Positions 16,602-33,600 of a stretch of DNA of 64,000 nt are shown here, one piece after another (position 1 is the first letter of the stretch; the number at the start of each line of letters is the position of its first letter). The DNA comes from Ardenticatenales bacterium. Lineage in GTDB: Bacteria; Chloroflexota; Anaerolineae; Promineifilales; Promineifilaceae. The position numbers were made by a program, and so were the translations under genes. Below the pieces are notes generated by a model, which saw nothing but the letters and a program-made list of their open reading frames with translations, ran no database searches and had not been told where the DNA came from. The DNA lies in NCBI GenBank assembly GCA_020634515.1, contig JACKBL010000006.1:248001-312000 (forward strand), in the 5' to 3' direction.

Positions 16602-19600
16602 TTAGCCATTGTCGTCAGAGTCGGGAGGTGTTTCTGCCGGCATATTCTCCATCTCCGCCAACAATGCTTCCAATTCACCCGCGTCCACCTGCTCTAACTG
16701 CGTCGTGGTGACCAGCCAGGCCATGTCGGCAATGGTGGCCGCCTCGAAAAAACGGCGCAACGGAATTTGCACCCCAAAGGTTTCCTGCACGCGCGACATC
16801 AACTGGGTTGCCAACAAGGAATGCCCGCCCATTTCCAGGAAATTATCATGGATGCCGACCGGCGTCACGCCCAGAAGCTGCTCCCAGATGGCGACCAGTT
16901 CTTGCTCTATATCACTGCGTGGTGGTGTGTAGGGCGTGTCCAGGGTGGGGCGGGCGTGTGGCGCAACGGGGGCGAGCGCGGACATTTCCTGAGAAACCGG
17001 TTGTTGGCTATGGGCGATCCGTGCCGGCAAATCGCGGGTCGAAATCAGCAGTTGCGCGAATGGGGCAGACGCCTGGCGCAAGCAGCGCGCGAACAGGGCC
17101 ACGCCATCCGCGGGCGGAATGCCCTGTGCCAGATTCTCGCGCCAGGCCGCCACCGTCACGTTTCCTCTGGCAGCCATGCCCACCTCGCGCCACGTATCCC
17201 AGTTGAGGGAAAGGGTGCGCCGCGCCGGATGGGTGGCCGCGCGGGCATGTGCCAGGGCGTCCAGATAGGCGTTGGCGGCGGCGTAGTCCACCTGCCCCAC
17301 GCCCCCCAGAACGGCGGCCAGGGAGGAGAAAAATACGAAGAAATCAAGTGGGGCGTCGTGGAACAGCGTGTCCAGGACCAGCGCCCCTTGTACTTTCGGC
17401 CACAGCACTTGCCGCGCCGCCTCCCTGGTTTTTAGCGCAATCAGGCCGCCCCCAGGAACGCCGGCGGCGTGAATGACGCCCCGGATAGGGCCAAATTGCG
17501 CTTCTGCCTGACTGATGACGGCGCGCATGGCGGCCAGATCGGTCACGTCGGCGGCGAAGGGCAGGATTTTTCCCCCTTCCTGTTCGATTTGTCGCAGTTG
17601 GCGCAGGGTGGCGGCGATTTCGTCGTCGTGATGCGTGAGCCAGGTGTCCCATTCGGCGCGGGGCGGCAGGGGGGTGCGGCTGACGAGGATGAGGTGGGCC
17701 TGGAGGGTGCGCGCCAGGTGGCCGGCCAGTGCCAGGCCGAGGCCGCCAAGACCGCCGGTGATGAGGTAGACGCCTTTTTCTCGTAGGGCAGACGGGGCGG
17801 TGTCGGGTAGGGTAATGGGGGTGAATGCCGGCATCCAGCGCCGCCGCCCCCGAAAAGCCACAATCGGTTCCCCGCCTTCGCTCATTATCTCGCGCGCCAG
17901 TTGCCCGGCGTTGGTTTCGTCCGGTTGGGGGATGTCTAAATGCCGGCACACCACTCGCGGAAACTCCTGCCCCACCACACGACAAACACCCGCTAACATC
18001 CCCTGCGCCGGCTGCACCGTCTCCGTTCCCACCACATCATACGCACCGCTGGACACAACCACCAACTTCCCGGCCCATTGCGCCTCCAGTGCCTGGCACA
18101 AAAACAGCAAACTGTAGAAACCGTCTCTCAGATACCGGGGCAGCGCCGCCAGTGGCTCACCCGTCTCCAGAGGAGAAACAAGCCACAAATGCACAATGTG
18201 GTCAAGCCGACTGCCATCTTCCGCCAAAGCCGTCATCAATCGCCGGTAGTCCCCGGCGTCATCCGGCCGCAGCGTAAAATGATCCCGACTCAGACGCGCA
18301 AACCGCGGCGCGGGTGTCGCCATAACCACTTCATGCCCATGTCGCCGCAGCACCCGCGCCAATCCCTCCCCGATGCTGCCTGGCTTCATCAAAAGCAAAA
18401 ACCGTCCCGTATCGCCTGCCGTTTCCGGCGGCGGCACGGTTTGCCGCCAGGTAGGTGCATATACCCACCGCGCGGGGTCATTCTGGAAATGGCCGGTCGC
18501 CGTTTCCGTTGTTGGCGGCGCCGTCGTGTTCTCCGCTGCCATCACCCAGTGCCGCTCGCGCGCAAAGGGATAGCCGGGAAGGGGCAGCCGTCGCCGCCGT
18601 TGCCCCACGTACATCTGCTCCCAGGAAACCTCCACGCCCAGCAGCCACATGCGCCCCAACGTCATTTGTATTTGCGTGCGTTCGTCCGTGTTCTCCGCCG
18701 GGCCGGGCAGCGACGCAAAAACGGGGGCGCTCGTCTGCTGCCGTGCCAAAATGCCTGACGAACGGCCTGGGCCTACCTCCAACCAGATCGCCTCCGGCTC
18801 CGCCGCCAGCGTTTGCACACCGGCGGCAAACTGCACGGTTTCTCGCGCATGTCTGACCCAATAAGCGGGATCCGTGGCTTCCTCATCCCGTATCCAGGTT
18901 CCACTCACGTTGGAAATGAACGGGATTTGGGGTTTTAGCCGGCGCGCGCGGGTGGCGCAGGCGGCAAACTCGGCCAGCATTGGCTCTATCATGGGAGAGT
19001 GAAAAGCGTGCGAGGTATGCAGACGGCGGCAGCGGATGCCCGCCGCCGCGAATTTCGCTTGCAGCGCCGCAATCGCGGTGACGGGACCGGATAACACGCA
19101 CAACGCCGGCGCATTGATGGCGGCCAGGACGACATCAGGCGTCAGATAGGCGGCGGCCGCGGCAGCGGAAAGGTGGACGCTCAACATTGCCCCCGGCGGC
19201 ATTTTTTGCATCAGGCGGCCCCGTTCAGCTACCAACCGCAGCGCGTCCTCCAGGTTGAGGACGCCGGCCAGGCAGGCGGCGACGTATTCGCCAATGCTGT
19301 GCCCGATCATTGCTTGGGGCGTGATGCCCCAGGACTGCCACAGTCGAGCCAGGGCATAGGAAATGACAAATATGGCGGGTTGGGCCAGGCTTGTCTGGTT
19401 GATGGGGGCATCTTCCCCTGCGTCCGTTGGGGGCGCAAATAACGCCTGACGAATGTCAAACCCCAGGTTTGGCCGCAAAAGGGTGGCGCACTGATCCACC
19501 ACCTGGCGAAAAATCGCTTCCTGCGCATAAAGCGCCTGCCCCATGCCGTGATACTGCGCGCCCTGGCCGGGAAATAAAAAGTAGATGGGACGATGGCGGC

Positions 19601-21188
19601 CGGCAGTGACGCCGTCGCGCACCTGTCTGCCTTCGTCCTGTTCCAACACGGTGGCCGCGGCGATGGCGTCCTGGCTCAGGAGCATCCGTCGATAGGGCAT
19701 GGGGGTGCGCCCCACTTGCAGGGTGTAGGCAACGTCCGCCAGGTTGGCGTGGGGGTGGGCGCGCAGGTGGGCGGCCAGATTGGTTGTCATTTGCGCCAGG
19801 GCGGTTTCCGTTTTGGCGGACCAGAGAAGGAGGTGAGGTCCCACGGATGGGGGAGAGGGGGGGGCGTCGGGTGCTTCCTGGAGAATGACGTGGGCGTTGG
19901 TTCCGCCAATGCCGAAGGAGCTGACGCCGGCGCGGCGAGGTCCCCCGCTGCTGTGCCATGCCCCGGTCTCGGTGCTGACGTAGAAGGGCGTGTCGGCGAA
20001 GGGAATGGCCGGATTGGGGGCGGCGAAGTTGACGTTGGCGGGAATCTGGCGCTGTTGGAGGGCGAGGATGGTTTTGATCAGGCCGGCAATGCCGGCAGCG
20101 GCATCCAGATGACCGATATTTCCCTTGACCGCGCCCAATGCGCAAAAGGCGCGGTCAGCGGTGCTTTCCCGAAACACTTGTGTCAAAGCCGCCACCTCAA
20201 TGGGATCACCCAGAGCCGTTCCCGTGCCATGCGCCTCCACGTAGGCGATTGTGCGCGGGTCCACCTCGGCGGCAGCCAGCGCCGCGGCGATCACTTCCGC
20301 CTGCCCCTGCTGGCTGGGCGCGGTGTATCCCACCTTGCGCTGCCCATCATTGTTTATGGCGGAGCCGCGAATAATGGCGTCAATCATGTCCCCATCGGCG
20401 ACCGCCTCCGACAATCGTTTCAAGACCACCACGCCCACGCCCTCGCCGCCGATTGTTCCCTGCGCCTGGGCATCGAAGGGGCGGCAGTGACCGTCGGGCG
20501 AGGCGATTCCCTCCGGGACGTAGCGGTAGCCGACTTTTTGCGGCACGGTGACGGAGACGCCGCCGGCCAGGGCGATGTCGCATTCATACGTCAGGAGCGC
20601 CTGGCAGGCCAGGTGTACGGCGACCAGGGAGGTGGAGCAGGCCGTCTGTACGGCAACGGCGGGGCCATTTAGTCCCAGGCGGTAGGCGGTTTGGGTGGGG
20701 AGGAAGTCTTTGTCGCTGCCCAGCAAAACCTGGAACTGGCCGACGTCTTGCACGTGGGCTTGATGCTGCATCAGGTGATTGAGCAGGTAGGTGCTGATGC
20801 TGGCGCCGGCGTAGACGCCAATAGGTTCCGCGTAGCGTGTGGGCGCGTAGCCGGCGTTTTCCAGTGCGTGCCAGGCCGTTTGCAGAAATAGCCGCTGCTG
20901 TGGGTCCATGATGTCGGCTTCACGCGGGGAGAGGCCAAAAAAGGCGGCGTCGAACAGATCGATGTCCGCGAGGATAGGGCGCGCTTTGACGTAGGCTGGG
21001 TGATTAAGCAGGGATGGGGGGACGTGGGCCGCCAGCAGTTCGTCGTCGCTGAAGAATGTGACGCTCTCCACGCTGCCCGCCAGATTACGCCAGAACGTGG
21101 CCAGGTCTTCCGCGCCGGGGAAGCGCCCGCTCAGGCCAATGATGGCGATGTCGTAGCGGCGGATTTCTGCGGGAGGGGCGTTGTTCAT
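16602..21188 (-). CDS. Type I PKS module KS-AT-KR-ACP
   Basis: 1528 residues. The ketosynthase has Cys in TACSTSL (~181), His in EAHGTGT (~316) and His in KGNIGHL (~356). The acyltransferase has GHSIGEYVAA (~628) and HAFHSP (~727), the malonyl-CoA signature. A ~270-residue structural region precedes the ketoreductase NADPH site GGLGGLGLALA (~1146). The KR catalytic Ser and Tyr are in FFSSLAAV and YAAANAYLDAL. The carrier domain has MGGHSLL (~1450), a spelling more usual for peptidyl carriers in mixed lines. There is no dehydratase or enoylreductase, so the unit added should keep a beta-hydroxyl. It starts at ATG 21188 with GAGGTT upstream, 30 bp after the preceding NRPS, and passes its chain to the terminal NRPS. 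Confidence 0.93.
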   Translation of the reverse strand: MNNAPPAEIRRYDIAIIGLSGRFPGAEDLATFWRNLAGSVESVTFFSDDELLAAHVPPSLLNHPAYVKARPILADIDLFDAAFFGLSPREADIMDPQQRLFLQTAWHALENAGYAPTRYAEPIGVYAGASISTYLLNHLMQHQAHVQDVGQFQVLLGSDKDFLPTQTAYRLGLNGPAVAVQTACSTSLVAVHLACQALLTYECDIALAGGVSVTVPQKVGYRYVPEGIASPDGHCRPFDAQAQGTIGGEGVGVVVLKRLSEAVADGDMIDAIIRGSAINNDGQRKVGYTAPSQQGQAEVIAAALAAAEVDPRTIAYVEAHGTGTALGDPIEVAALTQVFRESTADRAFCALGAVKGNIGHLDAAAGIAGLIKTILALQQRQIPANVNFAAPNPAIPFADTPFYVSTETGAWHSSGGPRRAGVSSFGIGGTNAHVILQEAPDAPPSPPSVGPHLLLWSAKTETALAQMTTNLAAHLRAHPHANLADVAYTLQVGRTPMPYRRMLLSQDAIAAATVLEQDEGRQVRDGVTAGRHRPIYFLFPGQGAQYHGMGQALYAQEAIFRQVVDQCATLLRPNLGFDIRQALFAPPTDAGEDAPINQTSLAQPAIFVISYALARLWQSWGITPQAMIGHSIGEYVAACLAGVLNLEDALRLVAERGRLMQKMPPGAMLSVHLSAAAAAAYLTPDVVLAAINAPALCVLSGPVTAIAALQAKFAAAGIRCRRLHTSHAFHSPMIEPMLAEFAACATRARRLKPQIPFISNVSGTWIRDEEATDPAYWVRHARETVQFAAGVQTLAAEPEAIWLEVGPGRSSGILARQQTSAPVFASLPGPAENTDERTQIQMTLGRMWLLGVEVSWEQMYVGQRRRRLPLPGYPFARERHWVMAAENTTAPPTTETATGHFQNDPARWVYAPTWRQTVPPPETAGDTGRFLLLMKPGSIGEGLARVLRRHGHEVVMATPAPRFARLSRDHFTLRPDDAGDYRRLMTALAEDGSRLDHIVHLWLVSPLETGEPLAALPRYLRDGFYSLLFLCQALEAQWAGKLVVVSSGAYDVVGTETVQPAQGMLAGVCRVVGQEFPRVVCRHLDIPQPDETNAGQLAREIMSEGGEPIVAFRGRRRWMPAFTPITLPDTAPSALREKGVYLITGGLGGLGLALAGHLARTLQAHLILVSRTPLPPRAEWDTWLTHHDDEIAATLRQLRQIEQEGGKILPFAADVTDLAAMRAVISQAEAQFGPIRGVIHAAGVPGGGLIALKTREAARQVLWPKVQGALVLDTLFHDAPLDFFVFFSSLAAVLGGVGQVDYAAANAYLDALAHARAATHPARRTLSLNWDTWREVGMAARGNVTVAAWRENLAQGIPPADGVALFARCLRQASAPFAQLLISTRDLPARIAHSQQPVSQEMSALAPVAPHARPTLDTPYTPPRSDIEQELVAIWEQLLGVTPVGIHDNFLEMGGHSLLATQLMSRVQETFGVQIPLRRFFEAATIADMAWLVTTTQLEQVDAGELEALLAEMENMPAETPPDSDDNG

Positions 21189-21218
21189 GGGAACCTCGGT
21201 GATCGGGTGCGGGGTGGT

Positions 21219-27674
<6,456 letters not shown>

Positions 27675-27685
27675 GGCGCCGTGAG

Positions 27686-30600
27686 TTATGTGGACTCCTG
27701 GGTAAACAGGGCTACCAGTTCGTCCAACGCCTCCTGGTCAAGTCCGGCTTCCGGGAAATCGGAGGGGGTAAACTGGCCGATTTCTTGCGTCTGGCAATGG
27801 GTGATCAAGGTTTGCAGCCGCTGGCGGTACGTTTGGGCCAGGTTGTCGATGGTGTTGGGTTGGTGAAAATGGGGGTTGTAGGTCCAGGTGACGCGCAGGC
27901 GTTGCTCGGTGACGTGGGCGATGATGTCCAGCAGATAGGGGCGTGGTGAGTGGGGGGCGCGCTCGTTGGGGGGGGATTGAATGCCGGCATACAGCTCACC
28001 CGTCGCTATTTCTTCTATCTGCCCCAAATACAAGAAGCTCATTTGTGGTTGTGGCAGCTTCTCCGCTTGCGAGGCGACGTCATACGTTGGGCGCACGTAG
28101 CGCAGCAGCCCGTACCCCACACCCTGGCGGGGCACGGCGCGCAGTTGCTCTTTGATGGTGCGAATAGCCGCGCCCGGTTCCGTGATGTCGCCAGGCAGTG
28201 CTACCGGGTACAGGGTTGTAAACCACCCCACGGTACGGGAATAGTCAGGGGGTAGCGTGCCGGCATCTCGTCCATTTTCCTCCAACGCCACCAGCACGGC
28301 GGCAGCACCCGTCCAGATCGTCATCGTTTGCGCCAGGGCTGTGAGCAGAATGTCGGCCACGCCGGTGTGGTAGGCGCGGGGCGCGTCACGCAGCAGCGCC
28401 GACGTTTCCGCCTGGTCCAGCGCCACTGTCACCGATTGCGCCATTTCCACCGTATTGGCGGCGGGATCAGAGAGGTCGCCCGCCGTTGCGCCGCCGTCCA
28501 GCGGCAATCTGGCGGACGCCAATGAGGTCGCTTCGCGCCAATAAGCCCATTCCGCCCCCATTTCGGGCTGCGCCGCCAGCGCGCGCAACTGCTCCGCCCA
28601 GGTCTGAAACGAGGCCGTTTTTGCCGGCAGTGTCGCGCTGTCCCCCTGGGCGATTTGTGCATAGGCGGTTTGCAAATCCGCCAGGAGGATGGACCAGGAA
28701 AAGGCATCTACGACGAGGTGATGGGCAATGAGCAGTAATTGATCTGGCGCGGCGGGCGCGCGACGAAAATAGATGGCCTGGAATAGCGGCCCCCGCGCCA
28801 GGTCCAGGCGCGTTTGCCAGGCCGCCGTTTGCGCGGCGATCTGCTGCCCCTGGTCGGCGGGGGGGTACGGCGACAAGTCCACTACCACCAGCGGCGGCGC
28901 GGCGGGAATGGGAGCAAACGACTGTCGCCAACCGTTTTCCGCGCGTTGGAAGCGCAGTCGCAAAGCGTCATGGTGGGCCAGCACGGCTTGCAGCGCCGCC
29001 GAGAGCGTGGCCGTATCCAGGGAGCGGCGCAGCGTCAGTTGCAGCGATTGGTTCCAGTGGTGGGGTTGGGGGAATGATTGGGAGAAAAACCAGGATTGAA
29101 TCGGCGTGAGGGGGTAGTCGTGGTCTGGAGAGGCGTTTTCCGTGTCCGGCGGCGGCCCGGATGGGGTTGCGGTGTCTGTGTACGCCGCCTGCGTCAGTTC
29201 GGCGATGGTCTGGTGGGTGAACAACTGATTGGGGGAGAAGCGTAGTCCGTGTTGGCGGGCGTGGGAGATGATCTGGATCGCCAGCACGGAGTCGCCACCC
29301 AATTCAAAGAAGTTGTCCTGGATGCCGATGGGGGCAATGCCCAGTAGCTCTTGCCATATCTGGCTGAGAATGCGTTCCGGTTCGCTGCGTGGGGGCGCGT
29401 ACGGGGTTTTGACGCGACCGCGGTCGTGGGTGGCGCGGGGTGGAATGGGTAAGGGGGGCGCTGCCTGTGTCTCGATGCGGCGGATCAGTTCGTCCGGGGC
29501 GTAGGCGGAGACGAGCAGGCGCGACGCGGGTTGGTGGGCCAGGATGCGGTGGAGGGCTTCGATGGCGGTGGCGGGGGAAATGCCGGCATACACATTTTCC
29601 ATCTGTGGCAATTGCCGCGCCAACACCTGCCATTGCGCCGGATCAGCGCGCTTCAAGGAAAATCCTTCGATCTCTACCAGTTCCTGCCCAGACGCATCCA
29701 GCAGGGTCACATCCACCGTAATCGTCTCCGCACTCGTCTCCGGCGGGGACGAAAAACGGGCGTGACTGAACAAGTGTGCCGGCAGCGGCGCTTTTAGCGC
29801 CAGGCGGCGGTAAGACAGCGGCAGATAGCTGCCTTGCGCTACGTACTGGCCGGCAAAACTGGCGGCAACATCCAGCAGCGCCGGGTGCAGCAGATAGGCG
29901 CGTAAATCTTCCGCAAACGCCGCGTCCAGGGTGATAGCGGCTACCGCCTCCCCCTCACCCACACGCAATGATTGCAGGCCGCGCCAACGGGGGCCAAGTT
30001 CAATCTGTTCTCGCCGTAAATCTTCCGCGCGCACGGGAATTTCTCGCGGGCAGTGGGCCAGCAGCGCGGGGATGTCGTGGCGAGGCGTTGCCGTGGGCGC
30101 GAGTGGCGATACGCTGCCCTGAGCATGGGTTTGCCACGCCTGCCCTTCCTGGCTTTGCACGGTAAATTGATACTGGTTTGTGCCGGCATTTTCCTTTTCC
30201 AGCACGACACGTATCTCCCGTTCTTCCGTCGCCGCCATGACCAGCGGCGTAAGGAAGTAGACATCGTGGAACTGCATTTGCGTGTGCGCCGTGTGCTCGG
30301 CAAAAGCGGCGCGCACCATTTCCAGGTAGACCGTGCCCGCCAGGGAGGGGTGGGACATGATGCGGTGTTCCGCGAGGACCCAGTAACGGTCGGGATGGAG
30401 CCAGGCGCGGTACACGGCGCGCGCGTCATTGGTTTCTACTTTTTCCTGCAACAGGGGATGGATGGGGGGTGATGGGCGCGTGTGCGCAGGCGCGGCCATG
30501 CCGACACCCCGCCATGTGTCCCAGTTGACGGAGAAAACAAACATCTCGCCGCGATTGCGGTAAGAAGCGGCGAAGGCGTCGAGGAAGGCGTTCGCGGCGG

Positions 30601-33600
30601 TGTAGGCGGTGCGTCCTGGGCCGCCGGTGATGGCGACGAGTGAGGAAAAGAGACAGAGAAAATCAATGGGAAACGTTTCCAGGGCGCGGGCGAGGTTAAG
30701 CGTTCCGATGACTTTGGGGGCCAGGATGGGGGCGGCTGTTTCCGGGGTTGTTTGTTGTATCAGGTTGCCGCCGGAAATGCCGGCAGCGTGGAATACCCCA
30801 TCCAGTCCGCCAAAATGCGCCCGCGTCAGCGAGATGGCCCGCTCCACCTGGGACAAATCGGTCACATCCGCCTGCACGACCAGCAACTCGGCCCCTTGCG
30901 CCCGCAGCGCGTGCAGTTGGCGCGCTGCCGTTGCGTGTGGATGGTCGGGGGCGATTTCCGGCCAGGTTTCCGGCGGGGGGAATTCGGAGCGGGTGAGCAG
31001 TACGATTCTGGCCCGCCCTGTTTGCGCCAGATAGGCCGCTACTTGTAGGCCAACGCCTCCCAGCCCGCCGGTGATCAGGTAGATGCCGTCGGGTTTGAGG
31101 AGGGATGCCGGCATAGCCGATGCCGGCAAAGTCACCGATTCATAAGTAGGAACCCAACGCGCCTGCCCCCGAAAGGCCACAACGCCCGGTTCCGCCACAG
31201 CCAACTCTCGCGGCAGCAGCCCCCATTCGCGCGCGTCCAGATCAATTGCGCGGCACGTGACCGACGGATACTCTTGGGAAATGACACGACAAGGCCCTAA
31301 CAACACCGCCTGTCCTGGACGGTTCTCCGTTTCGCCGGCGATAGACTGCATCTGCCGCGAAAGCACGTCAATATGCCGTGGCGAAACGTGCGCCAGCCCG
31401 CCGAGGGCCTGTGCCAGGTAGACTAAACTGTAAAAACTGGCCGTTAACGGCTCCATCTCCGCGGCCAACGACCAGGCATGAATGATGCGGTCCGGCGGGT
31501 ACGGAAGCTGCGCCAAAAGTTGGGCGTACTGCTGAGGGACGGATGGGTCTATGCAGAATGTATCATCACCCAGAGCCTGAAACGCCGCGCCCGCAAAAAC
31601 CATAATGGGCGTCTGCCCCTGGGCGCGCAGCGCGGCGCGCAAGGAAGCAACAACGGGATCATTTTCGTTCGTGGCAAACAGCAGCCATTGGCCGGTGGGC
31701 AGTGGCCGACTGGCAGGGGGCAGCGTGCGCTTCCAGGACGGCAAGTAGAAGAGGTCGCTTACGCCCTGTGCCGCCGGCTTGGGCGCGGCAACCGCTGGCG
31801 GTGTCGTCTCCAGCCAGTACCGCTGTCGCTCGAAGGGATAAGGGGGCAGCGGCACTCGTCGTCGCGGCTGTGGGTGAAGCTGCTCCCAGGCGATTGGCGC
31901 GCCGCGCACCCAGAGTTGGGCGGCAGCGGAGAGCAGTGCGGCGGCGTCTGACTGCGCCGCCCGTGGATGACGCATGGCGGGGAGGACGGGTTGGGTAACT
32001 TGTCGCCGCGCCAGTTGGGTTAGCGCCTGGCCGGGGCCTACCTCCAGAAGTAGCACCGCGGGATCGCGGCTGACTTGCGCCAGACCGGTGGCAAACTGCA
32101 CCGGTTGACGCAACTGCTGTACCCAATAGTCCGGGTCCATGGCCTGGTCATTCCTGATCCATGTGCCGCTGACGTTGGAGATGTACGGCAGTTGGGGCGG
32201 CTGTAAGGCCATGGCGCGGGCGACGGCGGCGAAATCAGCCAGGATGGGGTCCATCATGGGGGAGTGGAAGGCGTGGCTGGTTTGCAGCAGACGGCTGGTG
32301 ATGCCTGCCGTGGATAACTGGTCTGCCAGCACGTGCAGCGGCGGCAGAGGGCCGGCAACGACGCAGCGCTCCCGCTCGTTGATCACGGCTACATTCAGTT
32401 CGGGGGGGAGCCAGGGGTTGACCTGTTCTGGCGACAGGGAGACAGACAGCATTCCGCCGCGCGGGAGGGATTGCATCAGACGCCCGCGGGCGGCGACGAG
32501 GCGCAGTCCCTCTTCCAGGGTAAATACGCCGGCGAGGCAGGCGGCCACGTATTCGCCGATGCTGTGGCCGAGCATGGCGTGGGGGTGGATGCCCCAGGCG
32601 CGCCACAAGGCGGCCAGGGCGTAGGCGGTGGCGAAGAGGGCGGGTTGGGTGAATTGGGTCTGATTGAGCCGGGCGGAGGCGGGTTCGATCTGGTCTGGCG
32701 CTGGGTAGAGCAGGTCGCGCAGGTCTAGTTCCAGGAGGGGGGCCAGATGGTGGGCGCAGGTGTCAATTTGCTGGCGAAAAACTGAGTATTCTTCGTATAA
32801 CGTTTGCCCCATGCCGGCAAATTGACTCCCTTGCCCCGGAAACATGAATACAACGGGTGGCGCGTTTTCGGCGGCCATGCCTGTTGCGCCGGATGACAGG
32901 TCCGCCAGGCGCGCTATGGCGTCGGGAACATCCTTGCAGGCAAGGGCGCGCCGGTGGGCAAAGGGGTATCGCCCCGTTTGCAGCGTGGCGGCCACAGCGG
33001 CCAGAGAAAGGCCGGGGTTTTGTCGCAGGTGTTCGGCCAGGTTGAGGGCCTGGGTGGCCAGGGCGGTTTCCGTGTGGGCGGAAAGGGGGAGCAGTTGGTC
33101 GGTTTGGGGGGACGGGGGCGGGGGAGGTGGCGGGGCGGCTTCCAGTATGACGTGGGCGTTGGTTCCGCCAATGCCAAAGGCGCTGACGCCGGCGCGGCGA
33201 GGGAAGGGGGCGTCGGGCCAGGGTATGAGTTGTGTGTTGATGTAGAAGGGTGTGCCGGCAAAATCAATTTGTGGATTCGGCGTTTGGTAATGTAGAGAAG
33301 GCGGGATCAGGCCATGTTTGAGAACGAGAACGGTTTTGATGAGGCCGGTAATGCCGGCAGCCGCATCGAGATGCCCCACATTGCTCTTGACCGCCCCCAC
33401 GGCACAGTGCGCCGGTTCGTTCACCAACGGTGCAAACACCTGGTTCAGGGCGTGTATCTCAATCGGGTCGCCCAGGGGCGTGCCCGTTCCATGGGCTTCA
33501 ATATAGCGAATCGTGTGCGCGGGCACGTTGGCGGCTGCCAGCGCCGTGGCAATGGCTGCCGCCTGACCGGCGACGCCAGGGGCTGTGTAGCCGACTTTGG

